From Enterobacteriaceae bacterium B14 (lineage in GTDB: Bacteria; Pseudomonadota; Gammaproteobacteria; Enterobacterales; Enterobacteriaceae), in contig DF158886.1 in NCBI GenBank assembly GCA_000307305.1, forward strand, positions 155,500-211,349: 55,850 bases of DNA, in the 5' to 3' direction. This document shows, piece after piece, positions 1 to 11,257 of this stretch. The notes under the pieces are model-generated. The model searched no databases and was not told where the DNA came from. It saw only the letters and a list, made by a program, of their open reading frames with translations. Each line of letters opens with the position of its first letter. The first letter of the stretch is position 1. Position numbers and translations under genes: made by a program.

Positions 1-525
1 TTCAGGGAACGGTGTGGTCAGCCCTTCATGGTCACGCCAGAGCACCTTGCCGTCATCAAAGTGCAGTTCATGGCTGAGGCTATGCCGCCAGCCGTAGCCG
101 AGGCCGTTCTGGCGTTCAACGCTGCTGGAGGTGTAGATGCGCTGCCAGAGAAAGGGAAGAAACCCCGGCAGAGTGGCATCCGTCAAGGCCAGAAACTCTT
201 CGCCCGTCGCCAGTGAAATAGGGTCAGCACTCTGTTTATTGCTGCTCCCTGCGCTGCCTTTTTTGCCACCGTTGTAGCTCATTGAGCTAACGTCTTGATT
301 GCCCCAAGAGACAGATAAGGTGGTGCTGGGGGTACCCAGATTCTCCACAGAGACCAAATTGTTCAGGTCTTTGCCATCGACGGAGAGATTTTGTCGTTTG
401 CTGGCATTGATAACAGTTTGTCCTGCTTTGGCCCATTTCTCTGAGAACTCCGAGTGCGCATCAGTGTGTTTGAGTACTGCACTGAATAGGCGCTGAATGG
501 CGAGGTATTTTTTAGGGATGGCCAT
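1..525 (-). CDS. Rhs/YD-repeat family polymorphic toxin, N-terminal part (cut by window edge)
   Basis: Reading the minus strand from an ATG at 525 gives 175 open codons that run off the window. A ribosome binding site AAGGAA lies 10 bases before the start. The first ~90 residues match no domain I recognise and carry no PAAR signature. From about residue 104 the protein reads DPISLATGEEFL, then WQRIYTSSS and GLGYGWRHSL, the hallmark start of the DUF6531/Rhs shell domain. Such proteins normally continue for over 1000 residues as a YD-repeat cocoon around a C-terminal toxin, often delivered by a type VI secretion system, with an immunity gene after it; all of that lies outside the window. In E. 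coli the feo genes sit beside tex, so this is an accessory insertion. The Rhs family is secure; toxin activity and delivery route are inference. Confidence 0.85.
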   Translation of the reverse strand, partial: MAIPKKYLAIQRLFSAVLKHTDAHSEFSEKWAKAGQTVINASKRQNLSVDGKDLNNLVSVENLGTPSTTLSVSWGNQDVSSMSYNGGKKGSAGSSNKQSADPISLATGEEFLALTDATLPGFLPFLWQRIYTSSSVERQNGLGYGWRHSLSHELHFDDGKVLWRDHEGLTTPFPE

Positions 526-650
526 GAGGTATCCGTTCCTTGGGGGGCAAAGCATCATGCTGATGAAAATCTATTTCATTGAAAAATATCAGAAATGTAG
601 AAATATAAATAGGGCTATTTTGAGAGATGTATTCCAAGTTTTGGATAAAG

Positions 651-680
651 TAAAACAGCGGGATCGAGAACCGACCCCGC
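651..680 (-). terminator. Rho-independent terminator after tex
   Basis: At 658-680 the minus strand folds into a hairpin of about 10 pairs (two or three G-U) with a 3-base loop, starting GCGGGGTCGG, followed by TGTTTTA. It lies 14 bases past the tex stop codon. A TTTTATT run on the other side means it might also work for plus-strand transcripts. Confidence 0.7.
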
Positions 681-693
681 TTTTATTCACTCA

Positions 694-3033
694 CTAACGC
701 TTCATCTTACCCAGCGCAGCTGCCAGTGCATCGCCCATGGCACTGTTGCCTGCATTGCTACTGGAATCACGGTTAGGTTTGCCCGCATTACGATTTTGAC
801 GCGGTGCGTTTTCTTTCGCTGCTGGTGCATTACCACTGCCACGGCGAACGTTGCTTTCACCCGGTTGCTCATCCAAACGCATCGTTAATGCGATACGTTT
901 ACGCGCTAAATCCACCTCCATCACTTTCACTTTTACGATATCGCCCGCTTTCACCACTTTATGTGGGTCATCGACGAATTTATCTGCGAGTGAAGAGATG
1001 TGTACTAAACCATCCTGATGGACGCCGATATCAACGAATGCACCGAAGTTAGTCACGTTGGTCACTGAGCCTTCCAAAATCATGCCCAGCGTGAGATCGT
1101 TCATGGTTTCAACGCCTTCGGCAAAAGTGGCCGTTTTAAACTCAGGGCGAGGATCTCGGCCCGGTTTTTCCAGCTCTTTGATGATATCGGTGACGGTTGG
1201 CACGCCGAAACGCTCATCGGTAAATTCAGAAGCACGTAGACCACGCAGCGCATTGGTATCGCCCATCAGGTCTTTTAGTGTTTGTTGCGTCGCGGCCAGA
1301 ATACGCTCGACGACAGGATAGGTTTCTGGGTGAACCGTTGAGGCATCCAGTGGGTTATCGCCGTTGGTGATACGCAGGAAGCCTGCGCACTGTTCGAAGG
1401 CTTTCGGCCCCAACCGGCTCACTTTCATCAGTTGTTCACGGTTCTGGAAGCGCCCGTTCTCATCGCGCCAGCCAACGATATTTTGGGCAATCATGCGCGA
1501 AAGGCCTGCAACGCGGGTCAGCAGAGGAACCGAGGCAGTATTCAGATCAACGCCGACGGCGTTAACGCAGTCTTCAACCACCGCATCCAGTTTTTTCGCT
1601 AGCAATGATTGGCTAACGTCATGCTGGTATTGGCCTACACCGATGGATTTCGGATCGATTTTCACTAATTCTGCCAGAGGATCTTGCAGACGGCGGGCGA
1701 TAGAGACAGCTCCGCGCAGAGAAACATCAAGACCTGGGAACTCTAACGCTGCCAGCTCGGAGGCGGAATAAACAGACGCACCAGCTTCGCTGACAATCAC
1801 TTTCTGAGCTTTCACGTCAGGGTACTGCTGTTGTAACTCGGTATAGAAACGTTCGGTTTCGCGTGAGGCGGTGCCGTTACCGATAGCGACGAGCTCGACA
1901 TTATGTTTGATACATAGCGCCGCAACACTCGCAGCGGCTTTCGCTGTTTGCCCTGTGTGAGGATAAATAGTGTCGGTCGCCACCAGCTTTCCTGTGGCAT
2001 CTACGACCGCGACTTTGACCCCAGTACGCAAGCCGGGGTCTAGCCCCATGGTGCCGCGCATACCCGCCGGTGCAGCCATTAGCAGATCGTGCATGTTACG
2101 AGCGAAAACGTTGATCGCTTCGTCTTCTGCACGTTCGCGCAAGGTGCCCATAAGCTCGGTTTCTAGATGCATCAGTACTTTGATGCGCCATGTCCAGTTC
2201 ACCACGGCTTTACGCCATGTATCGGCAGGTGCGTTGTTTAGGCGCAGGTTGAGATGATCGATAATAATCTGTTCGCACTGGCTCTCGCGTGGTGGCTCAT
2301 CAAATTGAGGATCGGCGTTCAGAGATAGCTGAAGCACGCCTTCGTTACGGCCGCGGAACATCGCCAGCGCGCGATGCGAAGGTGCTAGAGAGATAGGCTC
2401 GTGGTGAGCGAAGTAATCGCGGAACTTCGCGCCTTCTTCCTCTTTGCCTTCTACGACACGGGACACCAGATGGGCATTTTTTTGCAGGTAATGACGCACT
2501 TTTGCCAGCAGGCCTGCATCTTCTGCAAAGCGCTCCATCAGGATATAGCGCGCGCCATCGAGTGCGGCTTTGGTGTCTGCCACGCCTTTGCTTTCATCAA
2601 CATAAGTTGCTGCCGCTAGCTCGGGTTCTTGAGACGGGTCTTGCCATAGGCTATCGGCTAAAGGCTCAAGGCCTGCTTCGATGGCGATTTGGCCTCTGGT
2701 GCGGCGCTTCGGCTTATAAGGAAGATAGAGATCTTCTAGCTCGGTTTTACTCATCGTGCCATTAATGCTGGCGGTAAGTTCTTCGCTCAGCTTGCCCTGT
2801 TCTTCAATGGATTTGAGGATGGTTTGGCGACGATCTTCTAATTCACGAAGATAACCCAGACGGACTTCTAATAAACGGAGTTGTGTATCATCCAGTCCAC
2901 CGGTGACTTCTTTGCGGTAACGTGCGATAAACGGCACGGTGTTTCCTTCATCCAATAGACGGATGGCGGAGTCTACTTGCTCTGGACGAGCCTGTAGCTC
3001 ACTAGCAATAATACGGCTTAGTTGATTATTCAT
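694..3033 (-). CDS. tex: Tex-family RNA-binding transcription accessory protein (YhgF)
   Basis: A 779-residue protein close to E. coli YhgF (773) along its length. It starts with the Tex N-terminal helical region ([14 protein letters not shown]-like), then a YqgF/RuvC-like fold with [20 protein letters not shown] near residue 330, helix-hairpin-helix segments near 500-560 ([16 protein letters not shown]), and a C-terminal S1 RNA-binding domain near 650-720 ([20 protein letters not shown]). The last ~55 residues are a low-complexity Asn/Gly/Lys tail. Tex binds nucleic acid and affects transcript processing and virulence gene expression in other bacteria; its exact job is not settled. It is transcribed away from greB and ends at a clear terminator. 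Start ATG at 3033 has only a weak ribosome binding site. Confidence 0.95.
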   Translation of the reverse strand: MNNQLSRIIASELQARPEQVDSAIRLLDEGNTVPFIARYRKEVTGGLDDTQLRLLEVRLGYLRELEDRRQTILKSIEEQGKLSEELTASINGTMSKTELEDLYLPYKPKRRTRGQIAIEAGLEPLADSLWQDPSQEPELAAATYVDESKGVADTKAALDGARYILMERFAEDAGLLAKVRHYLQKNAHLVSRVVEGKEEEGAKFRDYFAHHEPISLAPSHRALAMFRGRNEGVLQLSLNADPQFDEPPRESQCEQIIIDHLNLRLNNAPADTWRKAVVNWTWRIKVLMHLETELMGTLRERAEDEAINVFARNMHDLLMAAPAGMRGTMGLDPGLRTGVKVAVVDATGKLVATDTIYPHTGQTAKAAASVAALCIKHNVELVAIGNGTASRETERFYTELQQQYPDVKAQKVIVSEAGASVYSASELAALEFPGLDVSLRGAVSIARRLQDPLAELVKIDPKSIGVGQYQHDVSQSLLAKKLDAVVEDCVNAVGVDLNTASVPLLTRVAGLSRMIAQNIVGWRDENGRFQNREQLMKVSRLGPKAFEQCAGFLRITNGDNPLDASTVHPETYPVVERILAATQQTLKDLMGDTNALRGLRASEFTDERFGVPTVTDIIKELEKPGRDPRPEFKTATFAEGVETMNDLTLGMILEGSVTNVTNFGAFVDIGVHQDGLVHISSLADKFVDDPHKVVKAGDIVKVKVMEVDLARKRIALTMRLDEQPGESNVRRGSGNAPAAKENAPRQNRNAGKPNRDSSSNAGNSAMGDALAAALGKMKR

Positions 3034-3347
3034 AAGTCAGTTTACTGTGCTGGGTAGAAATTAGGGCACAGTTATACGTATTGCGTCGTAAAATTACCAG
3101 TAAATACCCGCCATGCGCCAAGTGTTAGGCGCGTAACTTACCTAACAGTTTCCCTTTTAGGGCCAGTATAAATACGGTTCAAACACCAACGTGTTGCGTT
3201 CTATGACTTGGATTATTTAGGGCGAAGTGGGGTATGAGGTGCAGCTATTTAATTGTATACCCTGCATACTTGAAACAGCGGCTTTATAGTATTTTTAAAT
3301 CTGCATTTTGAAATCTGTACTTTGAAATATAGAGAGTATGTTCTGGC
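3034..3347. other. tex-greB divergent intergenic region
   Basis: These 314 bases separate divergently transcribed tex and greB and must carry both promoters. The part nearest greB is AT-rich (several TTTGAAAT-like words at 3305-3330). I could not pick a convincing -35/-10 pair for either gene, and no open reading frame or RNA gene is evident. Confidence 0.5.
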
Positions 3348-3836
3348 ATGAAAAGTAACTACATCACTCGCGAAGGCTGGGAGCAGCTCGATCGTGAATT
3401 GAAATATCTCTGGAAAGAAGAACGTCCAATTGTCACTCAGGCTGTATCTGAGGCGGCTGCAATGGGCGATCGTTCTGAGAATGCAGAGTATATTTATGGT
3501 AAAAGGCGGCTGCGTGAGATTGACCGTAGAGTGCGCTTTTTAACCAAGCGGCTTGAGGCATTAACCGTGGTTGAGCCTAGCCCACAGCAGGAAGGTCGCG
3601 TGTTTTTTGGTGCGTGGGTGAAATTAGAAGACGATAACGGGGATGCAAAAATTTTCCGGTTAGTGGGCCCTGATGAGTTCGACCCAGCAAAAAAGTGGAT
3701 TTCTATTGATTCTCCGGTTGCCAGAGCGTTGATTGGCAAATATGTTGATGATGAGATTATTGTGCAGACGCCTAATGGAGAGGCGAGCTATGCGGTGCTT
3801 GAGATCCGCTATCGGCCCTTTGATTCGGACGAGTAG
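3348..3836 (+). CDS. greB: Transcript cleavage factor GreB
   Basis: A 162-residue protein that aligns over its whole length with E. coli GreB (158). The N-terminal coiled coil carries the acidic tip motif GDRSENAEY near residues 45-53, which enters the RNA polymerase secondary channel and stimulates cleavage of backtracked RNA. The FKBP-like C-terminal domain follows, with QQEGRVFFGAWV and ISIDSPVARALIGK. GreB rescues arrested elongation complexes. It reads in the same direction as ompR, 120 bases upstream of it, whereas in E. coli greB and ompR are divergent and greB leads into yhgF. No strong terminator separates greB from ompR, so some read-through is possible. Confidence 0.97.
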   Translation: MKSNYITREGWEQLDRELKYLWKEERPIVTQAVSEAAAMGDRSENAEYIYGKRRLREIDRRVRFLTKRLEALTVVEPSPQQEGRVFFGAWVKLEDDNGDAKIFRLVGPDEFDPAKKWISIDSPVARALIGKYVDDEIIVQTPNGEASYAVLEIRYRPFDSDE

Positions 3837-3854
3837 ATAAATCTCAAAATACGG

Positions 3855-3919
3855 TTTGTAACAATTTGATTTGCAATTTATTTTATATTGCGTTGTCGTT
3901 ACTAGTAAGTTTGTAACAA
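3855..3919 (+). promoter_or_regulatory. ompR upstream region with a repeated TTTGTAACAA word
   Basis: The greB-ompR gap (3837-3956) is AT-rich and holds the decamer TTTGTAACAA twice, at 3855-3864 and 3910-3919, 55 bases apart (about five helical turns). The word is partly palindromic (TTGTAACAA is nearly self-complementary). It could be a regulator site controlling ompR-envZ, but I cannot name the protein. The ompR ribosome binding site TTGGAG is at 3943-3948. Confidence 0.35.
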
Positions 3920-3956
3920 CACCCTATTTGGGCGATGGAACCTTTGGAGTGAAAAA

Positions 3957-6031
<2,075 letters not shown>

Positions 6032-6058
6032 TAAAACATCATACTTAGCATTAAGAAA

Positions 6059-6083
6059 GGGCTCTGTTTTTCAAACGGAGCCC
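6059..6083 (+). terminator. Hairpin after envZ
   Basis: GGGCTCTGTTT, loop TTC, AAACGGAGCCC forms an 11-pair stem (one G-U) 27 bases past the envZ stop. There is no U run after it on this strand, so it may end transcription weakly or protect the 3' end. Confidence 0.5.
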
Positions 6084-6343
6084 AGAAACATAAAGTAGCC
6101 TCAAATTCCCTCGATCTTAAAAATCTTTCAGCAACCGTAATTTTGCATCCAGAAAAACACTCAAACGGCCGGATTCCAAAGGGGGGTTCTGTTAACCCCG
6201 TTGCTCGGGAGTGGGTTAGCGGAATAGCCTAAAAATTAGCTAAAGAGGTCTTGAGCAACCTATCATTATGTAACGAGTGGTTGTTGGCAGCAGGCATCGT
6301 TTTAGACTTCAGGTATCAATATAACCATGAGGGAATTAAGGAT
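6084..6343 (+). promoter_or_regulatory. Possible structured leader before the M20 amidohydrolase
   Basis: Counting from envZ, 312 bases lack a gene. The stretch 6170-6245 is unusually G-rich for its surroundings and contains a 6-pair hairpin, GGGGTT (6183-6188) against AACCCC (6194-6199), followed by a G-rich stretch and the words TTAGCGG and TTAGCTAAAG. This could be a 5' leader that folds, but it fits no riboswitch class I can recognise. A TTG at 6251 opens a 31-codon in-frame extension of the next gene, which I consider untranslated. Confidence 0.3.
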
Positions 6344-7516
6344 ATGGCAAATAAAATCATTGATGCGATTCAGGCGACACAGGAAAAATACACAGAAATA
6401 AGACGCACAATTCATCAGCATCCTGAACTCGGTTTTGAAGAAGTTAAAACCAGCGATATGGTAGCAACTTTTTTAGAATCATGGGGATATAAAGTTAAGC
6501 GTGGATTAGCAAAAACGGGTGTTGTGGGTACCTTGAAAGTAGGCGATGGGACGAAGCGGTTAGGGCTTCGCGCGGATATGGATGGCTTGCCTATTGTTGA
6601 ACACAACGATAAACCTTGGATTAGCACTATTCCGGGAAAATTTCACGGTTGCGGGCATGATGGCCACACGACTATTCTTCTTTGTGCAGCAGAGTATTTA
6701 GCGAAAACAAAGAATTTTGATGGCACGCTGCATGTGATTTTCCAACCGGCTGAAGAACTACTTTACGGTGGTCGGGTGATGATCGATGATGGGCTGTTCA
6801 AGCTTTTCCCGTGCGATAAAATTTTTGCGCTACATAATATGCCGGGCTTGAAGACCGGTGAGTTCTACTTCAAAAAAGGCCCGATGATGGCTTCTGCTGA
6901 TACCGTTCATATCGAAGTGACCGGCGTGGGCGGCCATGGTGCCATGCCTGAAAAATCTATCGATGCTGGATTGATCGCTTGCTATATCTCGACAGCTTTA
7001 CAAAGCATCGTATCCAGAAACGTCTCACCACAAGAGGCGGCCGTCATCACAGTCGGGAGCATTCAATCTGGAGATGCACCTAACGTTATCAACGCGAAAG
7101 CGCTACTGAAACTGACCGTGCGCTCTTTGCACCCAGATGTGCGTACTTTAGTGCTAAAACGCATCACTGAGATTGCCACCTTGCAGGCGGAAAGTTTTGG
7201 TGCGACGGCTGAGGTGAAACACATTAATGGTAGCCCAGTGCTGGTAAATGGTGATGAAGCTACCGAGTTTGCCATTCAAGTAGCGAAAGAGATGTTTGGT
7301 GAAGATAAAGTTCACCCAAATGCTTCCCCTCTCATGGGGAGCGAAGATTTTGCCTTCATGCTGGAAGAGTCTCCTGATGGCTGCTATCTCATGGTCGGTA
7401 ATGGCGATGAACCTGGCTGCTGCATGGTTCATAACCCAGGCTATATCTTTAAAGATGAGATTATTACCCCCGCCGCATCCTATTGGTGTGCTCTGACAGA
7501 AGCCTATCTGAAATAA
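6344..7516 (+). CDS. M20 family amidohydrolase (hippurate / N-acyl amino acid hydrolase type)
   Basis: A 390-residue cytoplasmic metallopeptidase-fold enzyme. Metal-binding motifs appear in order: GLRADMDGLPI, FHGCGHDGHTT (bridging Cys/His), QPAEE with the catalytic Glu, and MGSEDFAFML near the end. The lid/dimerisation domain lies at about residues 180-290 (GVGGHGAMPE). This subfamily removes acyl groups from amino acids (hippuricase, indole-acetyl-amino-acid hydrolase, aminoacylase-like); the substrate cannot be read from the sequence. I chose the ATG at 6344 because GAGGGAATTAAGG precedes it and the family begins there; the longest frame starts at a TTG at 6251. E. coli has no such gene between envZ and pckA. 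A transporter remnant follows it, which suggests a former uptake-plus-hydrolysis pair. Confidence 0.88.
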   Translation: MANKIIDAIQATQEKYTEIRRTIHQHPELGFEEVKTSDMVATFLESWGYKVKRGLAKTGVVGTLKVGDGTKRLGLRADMDGLPIVEHNDKPWISTIPGKFHGCGHDGHTTILLCAAEYLAKTKNFDGTLHVIFQPAEELLYGGRVMIDDGLFKLFPCDKIFALHNMPGLKTGEFYFKKGPMMASADTVHIEVTGVGGHGAMPEKSIDAGLIACYISTALQSIVSRNVSPQEAAVITVGSIQSGDAPNVINAKALLKLTVRSLHPDVRTLVLKRITEIATLQAESFGATAEVKHINGSPVLVNGDEATEFAIQVAKEMFGEDKVHPNASPLMGSEDFAFMLEESPDGCYLMVGNGDEPGCCMVHNPGYIFKDEIITPAASYWCALTEAYLK

Positions 7517-7673
7517 CAGCAGGCGATAGCCAGTAACCCCCTTATCGCAGTAAAGCTCCCCGAAAACGTGAACAATTAAGCGTATTCGGGGTGACAACTT
7601 TGCGAGAGACTAGCGTGCTCAGGCTAGGTCACGCCTATATGTTCTTAAAAGAATAAAAATAGAGAACTAATCT

Positions 7674-7830
7674 ATGACTGTTGCGAGCAGTGATATTGCT
7701 GAATATCAAGGAACCGATAAAGGAATTTTGGGGATTGTATTAGGGTTTTTTTGACCTTCAGGCTATTTGCACAATCGATGGTAAATATTGCTCCCTCGAT
7801 TAGAGCCAACGTTGATGGTATCGGGCATTT
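7674..7830 (+). pseudogene. Remnant of the start of an MFS transporter (frameshifted)
   Basis: An ATG at 7674 opens a 26-codon frame ending DKGILGIVLGFF before a TGA at 7752 created by a run of seven T. Reading on in the frame one base back gives LTFRLFAQSMVNIAPSI, which resembles the first membrane helix of drug/metabolite MFS transporters (typical wording: WLFAQSLVNVVPTMQ). The match then fades, and a pckA-side terminator follows. I read this as the decayed 5' end of a transporter that once followed the M20 amidohydrolase gene. The similarity is from memory and short. Alternatively it is a chance frame in spacer DNA. Confidence 0.4.
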
Positions 7831-7863
7831 ATGTTCAATTGATGGTGTAATAAACAATAAAAA

Positions 7864-7889
7864 GGGCTTCGATATCCTCATCGAAGCCC
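7864..7889. terminator. Bidirectional terminator between the M20 cassette and pckA
   Basis: GGGCTTCGAT and ATCGAAGCCC form a perfect 10-pair stem with a 6-base loop. TTTTTTATTTT follows on the plus strand and TTTTTATT on the minus strand, so it can stop transcription from both sides. It lies 34 bases past the pckA stop codon. Confidence 0.9.
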
Positions 7890-7923
7890 TTTTTTATTTT
7901 CTGCTGTTAGCAAAGAAGAGGGA

Positions 7924-9543
7924 TTACTGTTTTGGCCCTGCTTTCACCAATGCAGCCCCTGCTGGGGTATCAGTGTATTTATCAAAGTTGGTGATAAAGC
8001 GCTCTGCCAAATCTTGAGCTTTAACTTCCCAATCTGCAAGGTTGGTGTAAGTGTGGCGTGGGTCAAGGATGCCGGTATCAACGCCCGGCAGAGATGTCGG
8101 CATCGCCAGATTAAAAATGGGCAGAGTCACTGTGTCAGCATTGTCGATCTCACCACTTAGGATGGCATCGATAATTCCACGGGTATCTTTAATCGAGATA
8201 CGTTTGCCCGTGCCATTCCAGCCAGTGTTAACCAGATAGGCTTTAGCCCCTGCAGCTTGCATACGTTTTACCAAGACTTCCGCATATTGCGTTGGGTGAA
8301 GCGCTAAGAAAGCGGCACCAAAGCATGAGGAGAAGGTTGGTGTTGGCTCTGTAATTCCGCGCTCAGTACCCGCCAGTTTGGCAGTAAAGCCAGAAAGGAA
8401 GTGATACTGAGTTTGGTCATCGGTCAGACGCGATACAGGAGGCAGCACACCAAAGGCATCAGCGGTAAGGAAGATGACTTTTGTGGCGTGCCCAGCTTTC
8501 GATACCGGCTTTACGATGTTCTGAATGTGATAGATAGGGTAGGAAACGCGAGTGTTTTCCGTTTTCGAACCGTCGTTAAAGTCGATTTCGCCATCGGCTA
8601 GGACCACGACGTTTTCTAGCAGCGCATCACGTTTAATGGCGTGATAGATATCGGGTTCAGCCTCCTCAGAGAGGTTGATCGTTTTTGCATAACAACCTCC
8701 TTCGAAGTTAAATACACCGTCATCATCCCAACCGTGTTCATCATCGCCGATAAGCTTGCGTTTTGGGTCGGTGGAGAGTGTTGTTTTCCCTGTGCCTGAG
8801 AGGCCAAAGAAGACGGCCACATCGCCTTTTTCACCTACGTTGGCAGAGCAGTGCATGGAAGCGATGCCTTTTAGTGGCAGCAGGTAGTTCATGATAGAGA
8901 ACATCCCTTTTTTCATCTCGCCGCCATACCATGTACCGCCGATTAACTGGATGCGCTCGGTCAGGTTAAAGGCCACAAAATTCTCGGAGTTTAAACCCTG
9001 CTCTTTCCAGTGTGGATTGGTGCATTTTGCCCCGTTCATCACGATAAAGTCAGGCTCGAAATCCTGTAGCTCTTCATCGCTTGGGCGAATGAACATGTTC
9101 TTCACAAAATGCGCTTGCCAAGCAACCTCAGTAATGAAGCGTACTTTTAGGCGAGTATCCGCATTGGCGCCGCAGAAGGCATCGACAACGAACAAGCGTT
9201 TATTGGAAAGCTGCTTCGTTACCACTCCTTTTAGGCTGCTCCAGACCTCTTGGGTCATCGGCTTATTGTCGTTTTTCCCTTTGCCCTGATCCGCCCACCA
9301 AACGGTGTTACGAGAGACATCATCGCGCACGATGTATTTATCTTTCGGTGAACGCCCAGTAAAGATGCCGGTATCAACGGAGATAGCACCAAGCTTAGTT
9401 TGGATGCCTCGCTCGTAGCCTTCTAATGCGGGGTTCGTTTCTTCCTGATACAGAAGATCGTAGCTAGGGTTATGTACGATCTCGGTAGCATTCAGAATGC
9501 CATACGTGGCTAATAATTGCGTGGTTACACCGTGTAGGGGCAT
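7924..9543 (-). CDS. pckA: Phosphoenolpyruvate carboxykinase (ATP)
   Basis: A 539-residue enzyme matching E. coli Pck (540) end to end. It converts oxaloacetate plus ATP to phosphoenolpyruvate, CO2 and ADP, the first committed gluconeogenic step. Visible signatures: [14 protein letters not shown] (oxaloacetate-binding Arg), [15 protein letters not shown], the kinase-1a P-loop [23 protein letters not shown] with metal-binding Asp, and [14 protein letters not shown]. It stands alone on the minus strand between terminators. A Cra-like site lies about 85-100 bases upstream of the start. Confidence 0.98.
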   Translation of the reverse strand: MPLHGVTTQLLATYGILNATEIVHNPSYDLLYQEETNPALEGYERGIQTKLGAISVDTGIFTGRSPKDKYIVRDDVSRNTVWWADQGKGKNDNKPMTQEVWSSLKGVVTKQLSNKRLFVVDAFCGANADTRLKVRFITEVAWQAHFVKNMFIRPSDEELQDFEPDFIVMNGAKCTNPHWKEQGLNSENFVAFNLTERIQLIGGTWYGGEMKKGMFSIMNYLLPLKGIASMHCSANVGEKGDVAVFFGLSGTGKTTLSTDPKRKLIGDDEHGWDDDGVFNFEGGCYAKTINLSEEAEPDIYHAIKRDALLENVVVLADGEIDFNDGSKTENTRVSYPIYHIQNIVKPVSKAGHATKVIFLTADAFGVLPPVSRLTDDQTQYHFLSGFTAKLAGTERGITEPTPTFSSCFGAAFLALHPTQYAEVLVKRMQAAGAKAYLVNTGWNGTGKRISIKDTRGIIDAILSGEIDNADTVTLPIFNLAMPTSLPGVDTGILDPRHTYTNLADWEVKAQDLAERFITNFDKYTDTPAGAALVKAGPKQ

Positions 9544-9626
9544 ACACTACTCCTTTGTAGGTCAGATTTTGCTCTATCTTCAATTAATAAAGATCCACTC
9601 CCTCACTATTTACTAAGGGGTGAATC

Positions 9627-9640
9627 AAAAACGGTTTAGC
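9627..9640 (-). promoter_or_regulatory. Cra (FruR)-like operator upstream of pckA
   Basis: The minus strand reads GCTAAACCGTTTTT, which fits the Cra consensus (RSTGAAWCSNTHHW) at all but one position. Cra activates pckA in E. coli. The site ends 84 bases before the pckA start. Elsewhere in the 393-base pckA-hslO gap (9544-9936) there is a 13-base palindrome TAACAAATTGTTA at 9722-9734 in very AT-rich DNA, and no gene. Confidence 0.4.
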
Positions 9641-9869
9641 AGGCTATTTATTTAAATAATGAGACGCTGAACACATAAAGTGTTTTGTGTGTTTATTGTT
9701 TCATAAAGCCAAAATAATAAATAACAAATTGTTAATTATTGAGGCTTAGTGCACAGAATCAGATAAGAGGTAACGAAAATGAGAGCCGAAAAATAGATCT
9801 ATCCCCTGGTCAGATTATATTTCGATCAATTACTGGTGGGCTATAAGAGTAATCTTCTTTGTTTCTGAT

Positions 9870-9916
9870 ATAGGAAGCTGGCTGTTCATGTTTAATATAT
9901 GAAACCAGCTTCCTAT
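9870..9916 (-). terminator. Long hairpin past hslO
   Basis: ATAGGAAGCTGG (9870-9881) is perfectly complementary to CCAGCTTCCTAT (9905-9916), a 12-pair stem with a 23-base loop, 20 bases past the hslO stop. No U run follows on the minus strand, so it may be a weak terminator, an mRNA 3' stabiliser, or a processed attenuator. Confidence 0.45.
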
Positions 9917-9936
9917 CATTTCATGAGAGAAGTGAA

Positions 9937-10824
9937 TTAGTGAAGGTCTGTTGATGGTGATGCATTCGCGACACTGGCACGTAGTGCTTGAACATCCATG
10001 CTATCGAACAGATAGTGGCTACCGCAATAATCGCAGTGGATATCGATATGACCATCTTCTGCCAAAATGCTCTCCAGCTCTTCTTGTGACACTGAAAGCA
10101 GGGCATCAATGCTGCGTTCGCGTGAGCAGGTGCAGCGGAAAATCACATCCTGAGCACCAAACAGCGTCACTTCTTCCTGATTGTATAGACGATACAGCAC
10201 TTCATTGGCCGGCAAATCGAACAGTTCTTCTGCTTTAATGGTGGCAGTGAGCTGTGCGAGATGGTCGAAATCGTCTCTGTCTGCGTTTTCTGCAGGCAAT
10301 ACCTGTAACAGCATGCCGCCAACGGCAGGTTTACCTTCATGAGTACCGCTGCGGATAAACAGACGGGTCGGTAACTGTTCTGATTGGCGGAAGTAGTTTT
10401 CTAGGAAGTCGGTAAGCGTTTCACCTTCAAGAGCAACAACGCCCTGATAGCGTTCGCCTTCGTCAGGAGTAATGGTTATCACCATCACACCTTTACCTAA
10501 CATCTCTTTCAGGCTCATATTCTCGGTAATATCGCCTGTAACGCGTGCTACGCCGCGCATTTCCTGGCGGTTATTACCGTTGATGACTGCCAGTGTTAAC
10601 GGACCATCACCTTGAAGCTGAACAGTAATATCACCTTCCAGCTTTAATATTGCAGTGAGAAGGCAGGTTGCAGAGAGCATCTCGCCCAGCAGTGTTTGAA
10701 CCGGCTGCGGGTAATCGTGATTCTCTAGAATGTGCTGGTACGTCTCTTTTAGCGTTACCAACTCTCCGCGAACGGAGTGATTTTCGAATAAATAGCGGTG
10801 TAATTGATCTTGGTTAGTCGACAT
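9937..10824 (-). CDS. hslO: Redox-regulated holdase chaperone Hsp33
   Basis: A 295-residue cytoplasmic chaperone aligning with E. coli HslO (292). The N-terminal domain begins [16 protein letters not shown] and contains [20 protein letters not shown]. The C-terminal redox switch has the CTC...CDYC zinc-binding cysteines around residues 235-272, which oxidise to disulfides under heat plus oxidative stress and activate holdase function. I start it at the ATG at 10824 because AGAGAG lies just upstream and E. coli begins there; the longest frame would add 14 residues. It follows hslR by 25 bases in the same direction, an operon as in E. coli. Confidence 0.96.
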   Translation of the reverse strand: MSTNQDQLHRYLFENHSVRGELVTLKETYQHILENHDYPQPVQTLLGEMLSATCLLTAILKLEGDITVQLQGDGPLTLAVINGNNRQEMRGVARVTGDITENMSLKEMLGKGVMVITITPDEGERYQGVVALEGETLTDFLENYFRQSEQLPTRLFIRSGTHEGKPAVGGMLLQVLPAENADRDDFDHLAQLTATIKAEELFDLPANEVLYRLYNQEEVTLFGAQDVIFRCTCSRERSIDALLSVSQEELESILAEDGHIDIHCDYCGSHYLFDSMDVQALRASVANASPSTDLH

Positions 10825-10849
10825 AACGTTCTCTCTATTTGGTGTTCGG

Positions 10850-11257
10850 TTATTCCGATTCACCATTTTTAAATCTGATCAAATGGCGGCGCTCTTTTTT
10901 ATCTGGGCGACGGTCTGGATGAGGCATAGTGAGTGCATTCATTTTGCGTGCTTGGGCGACCTTCTCACGGTTGGCGATGCTGGCCTCCGTTTCCTGATAG
11001 AGCTGCTGGGCTTCTGTTGCGCCTCTGCGTTGGTTGTTTACGGCAAGGATAACAATCGTTCTTTCATCGTTACCTTGGCGTAGTTTTAACTCGGCACCTA
11101 CTTCTACCGTTTTGCTCGGTTTGCTGCGTTGGCCGTTGTAATGCACTTTGCCACCATCGACCATGTCGCGGGCAATCGCGCGCGTCTTATAGAAACGGGC
11201 AACCCATAGCCATTTGTCGAGCCGGATGCTTTCGCTTTGATCCGCACTTTCTTTCAT
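10850..11257 (-). CDS. hslR: Heat-shock ribosome-rescue protein Hsp15
   Basis: A 135-residue S4-domain protein like E. coli HslR (133). The S4 RNA-binding motif [20 protein letters not shown] lies near residues 11-30 and the basic tail reads [13 protein letters not shown]. It binds stalled 50S subunits carrying nascent chains after heat shock. The start is the ATG at 11257, preceded by AAAAGGAG; the longer frame adds 25 unrelated residues. In E. coli yrfG and igaA precede hslR; here neither is present upstream. Confidence 0.95.
   Translation of the reverse strand: MKESADQSESIRLDKWLWVARFYKTRAIARDMVDGGKVHYNGQRSKPSKTVEVGAELKLRQGNDERTIVILAVNNQRRGATEAQQLYQETEASIANREKVAQARKMNALTMPHPDRRPDKKERRHLIRFKNGESE

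Noticed and set aside
1364-1771. 135-residue plus-strand frame inside tex
   Set aside because: Antisense shadow of the conserved Tex core.
6251-6343. 31-residue N-terminal extension of the M20 amidohydrolase from a TTG
   Set aside because: The internal ATG at 6344 has a proper ribosome binding site and the family normally starts there.
8891-9289. 132-residue plus-strand frame inside pckA
   Set aside because: It lies fully opposite the highly conserved pckA coding sequence and resembles no protein I know.
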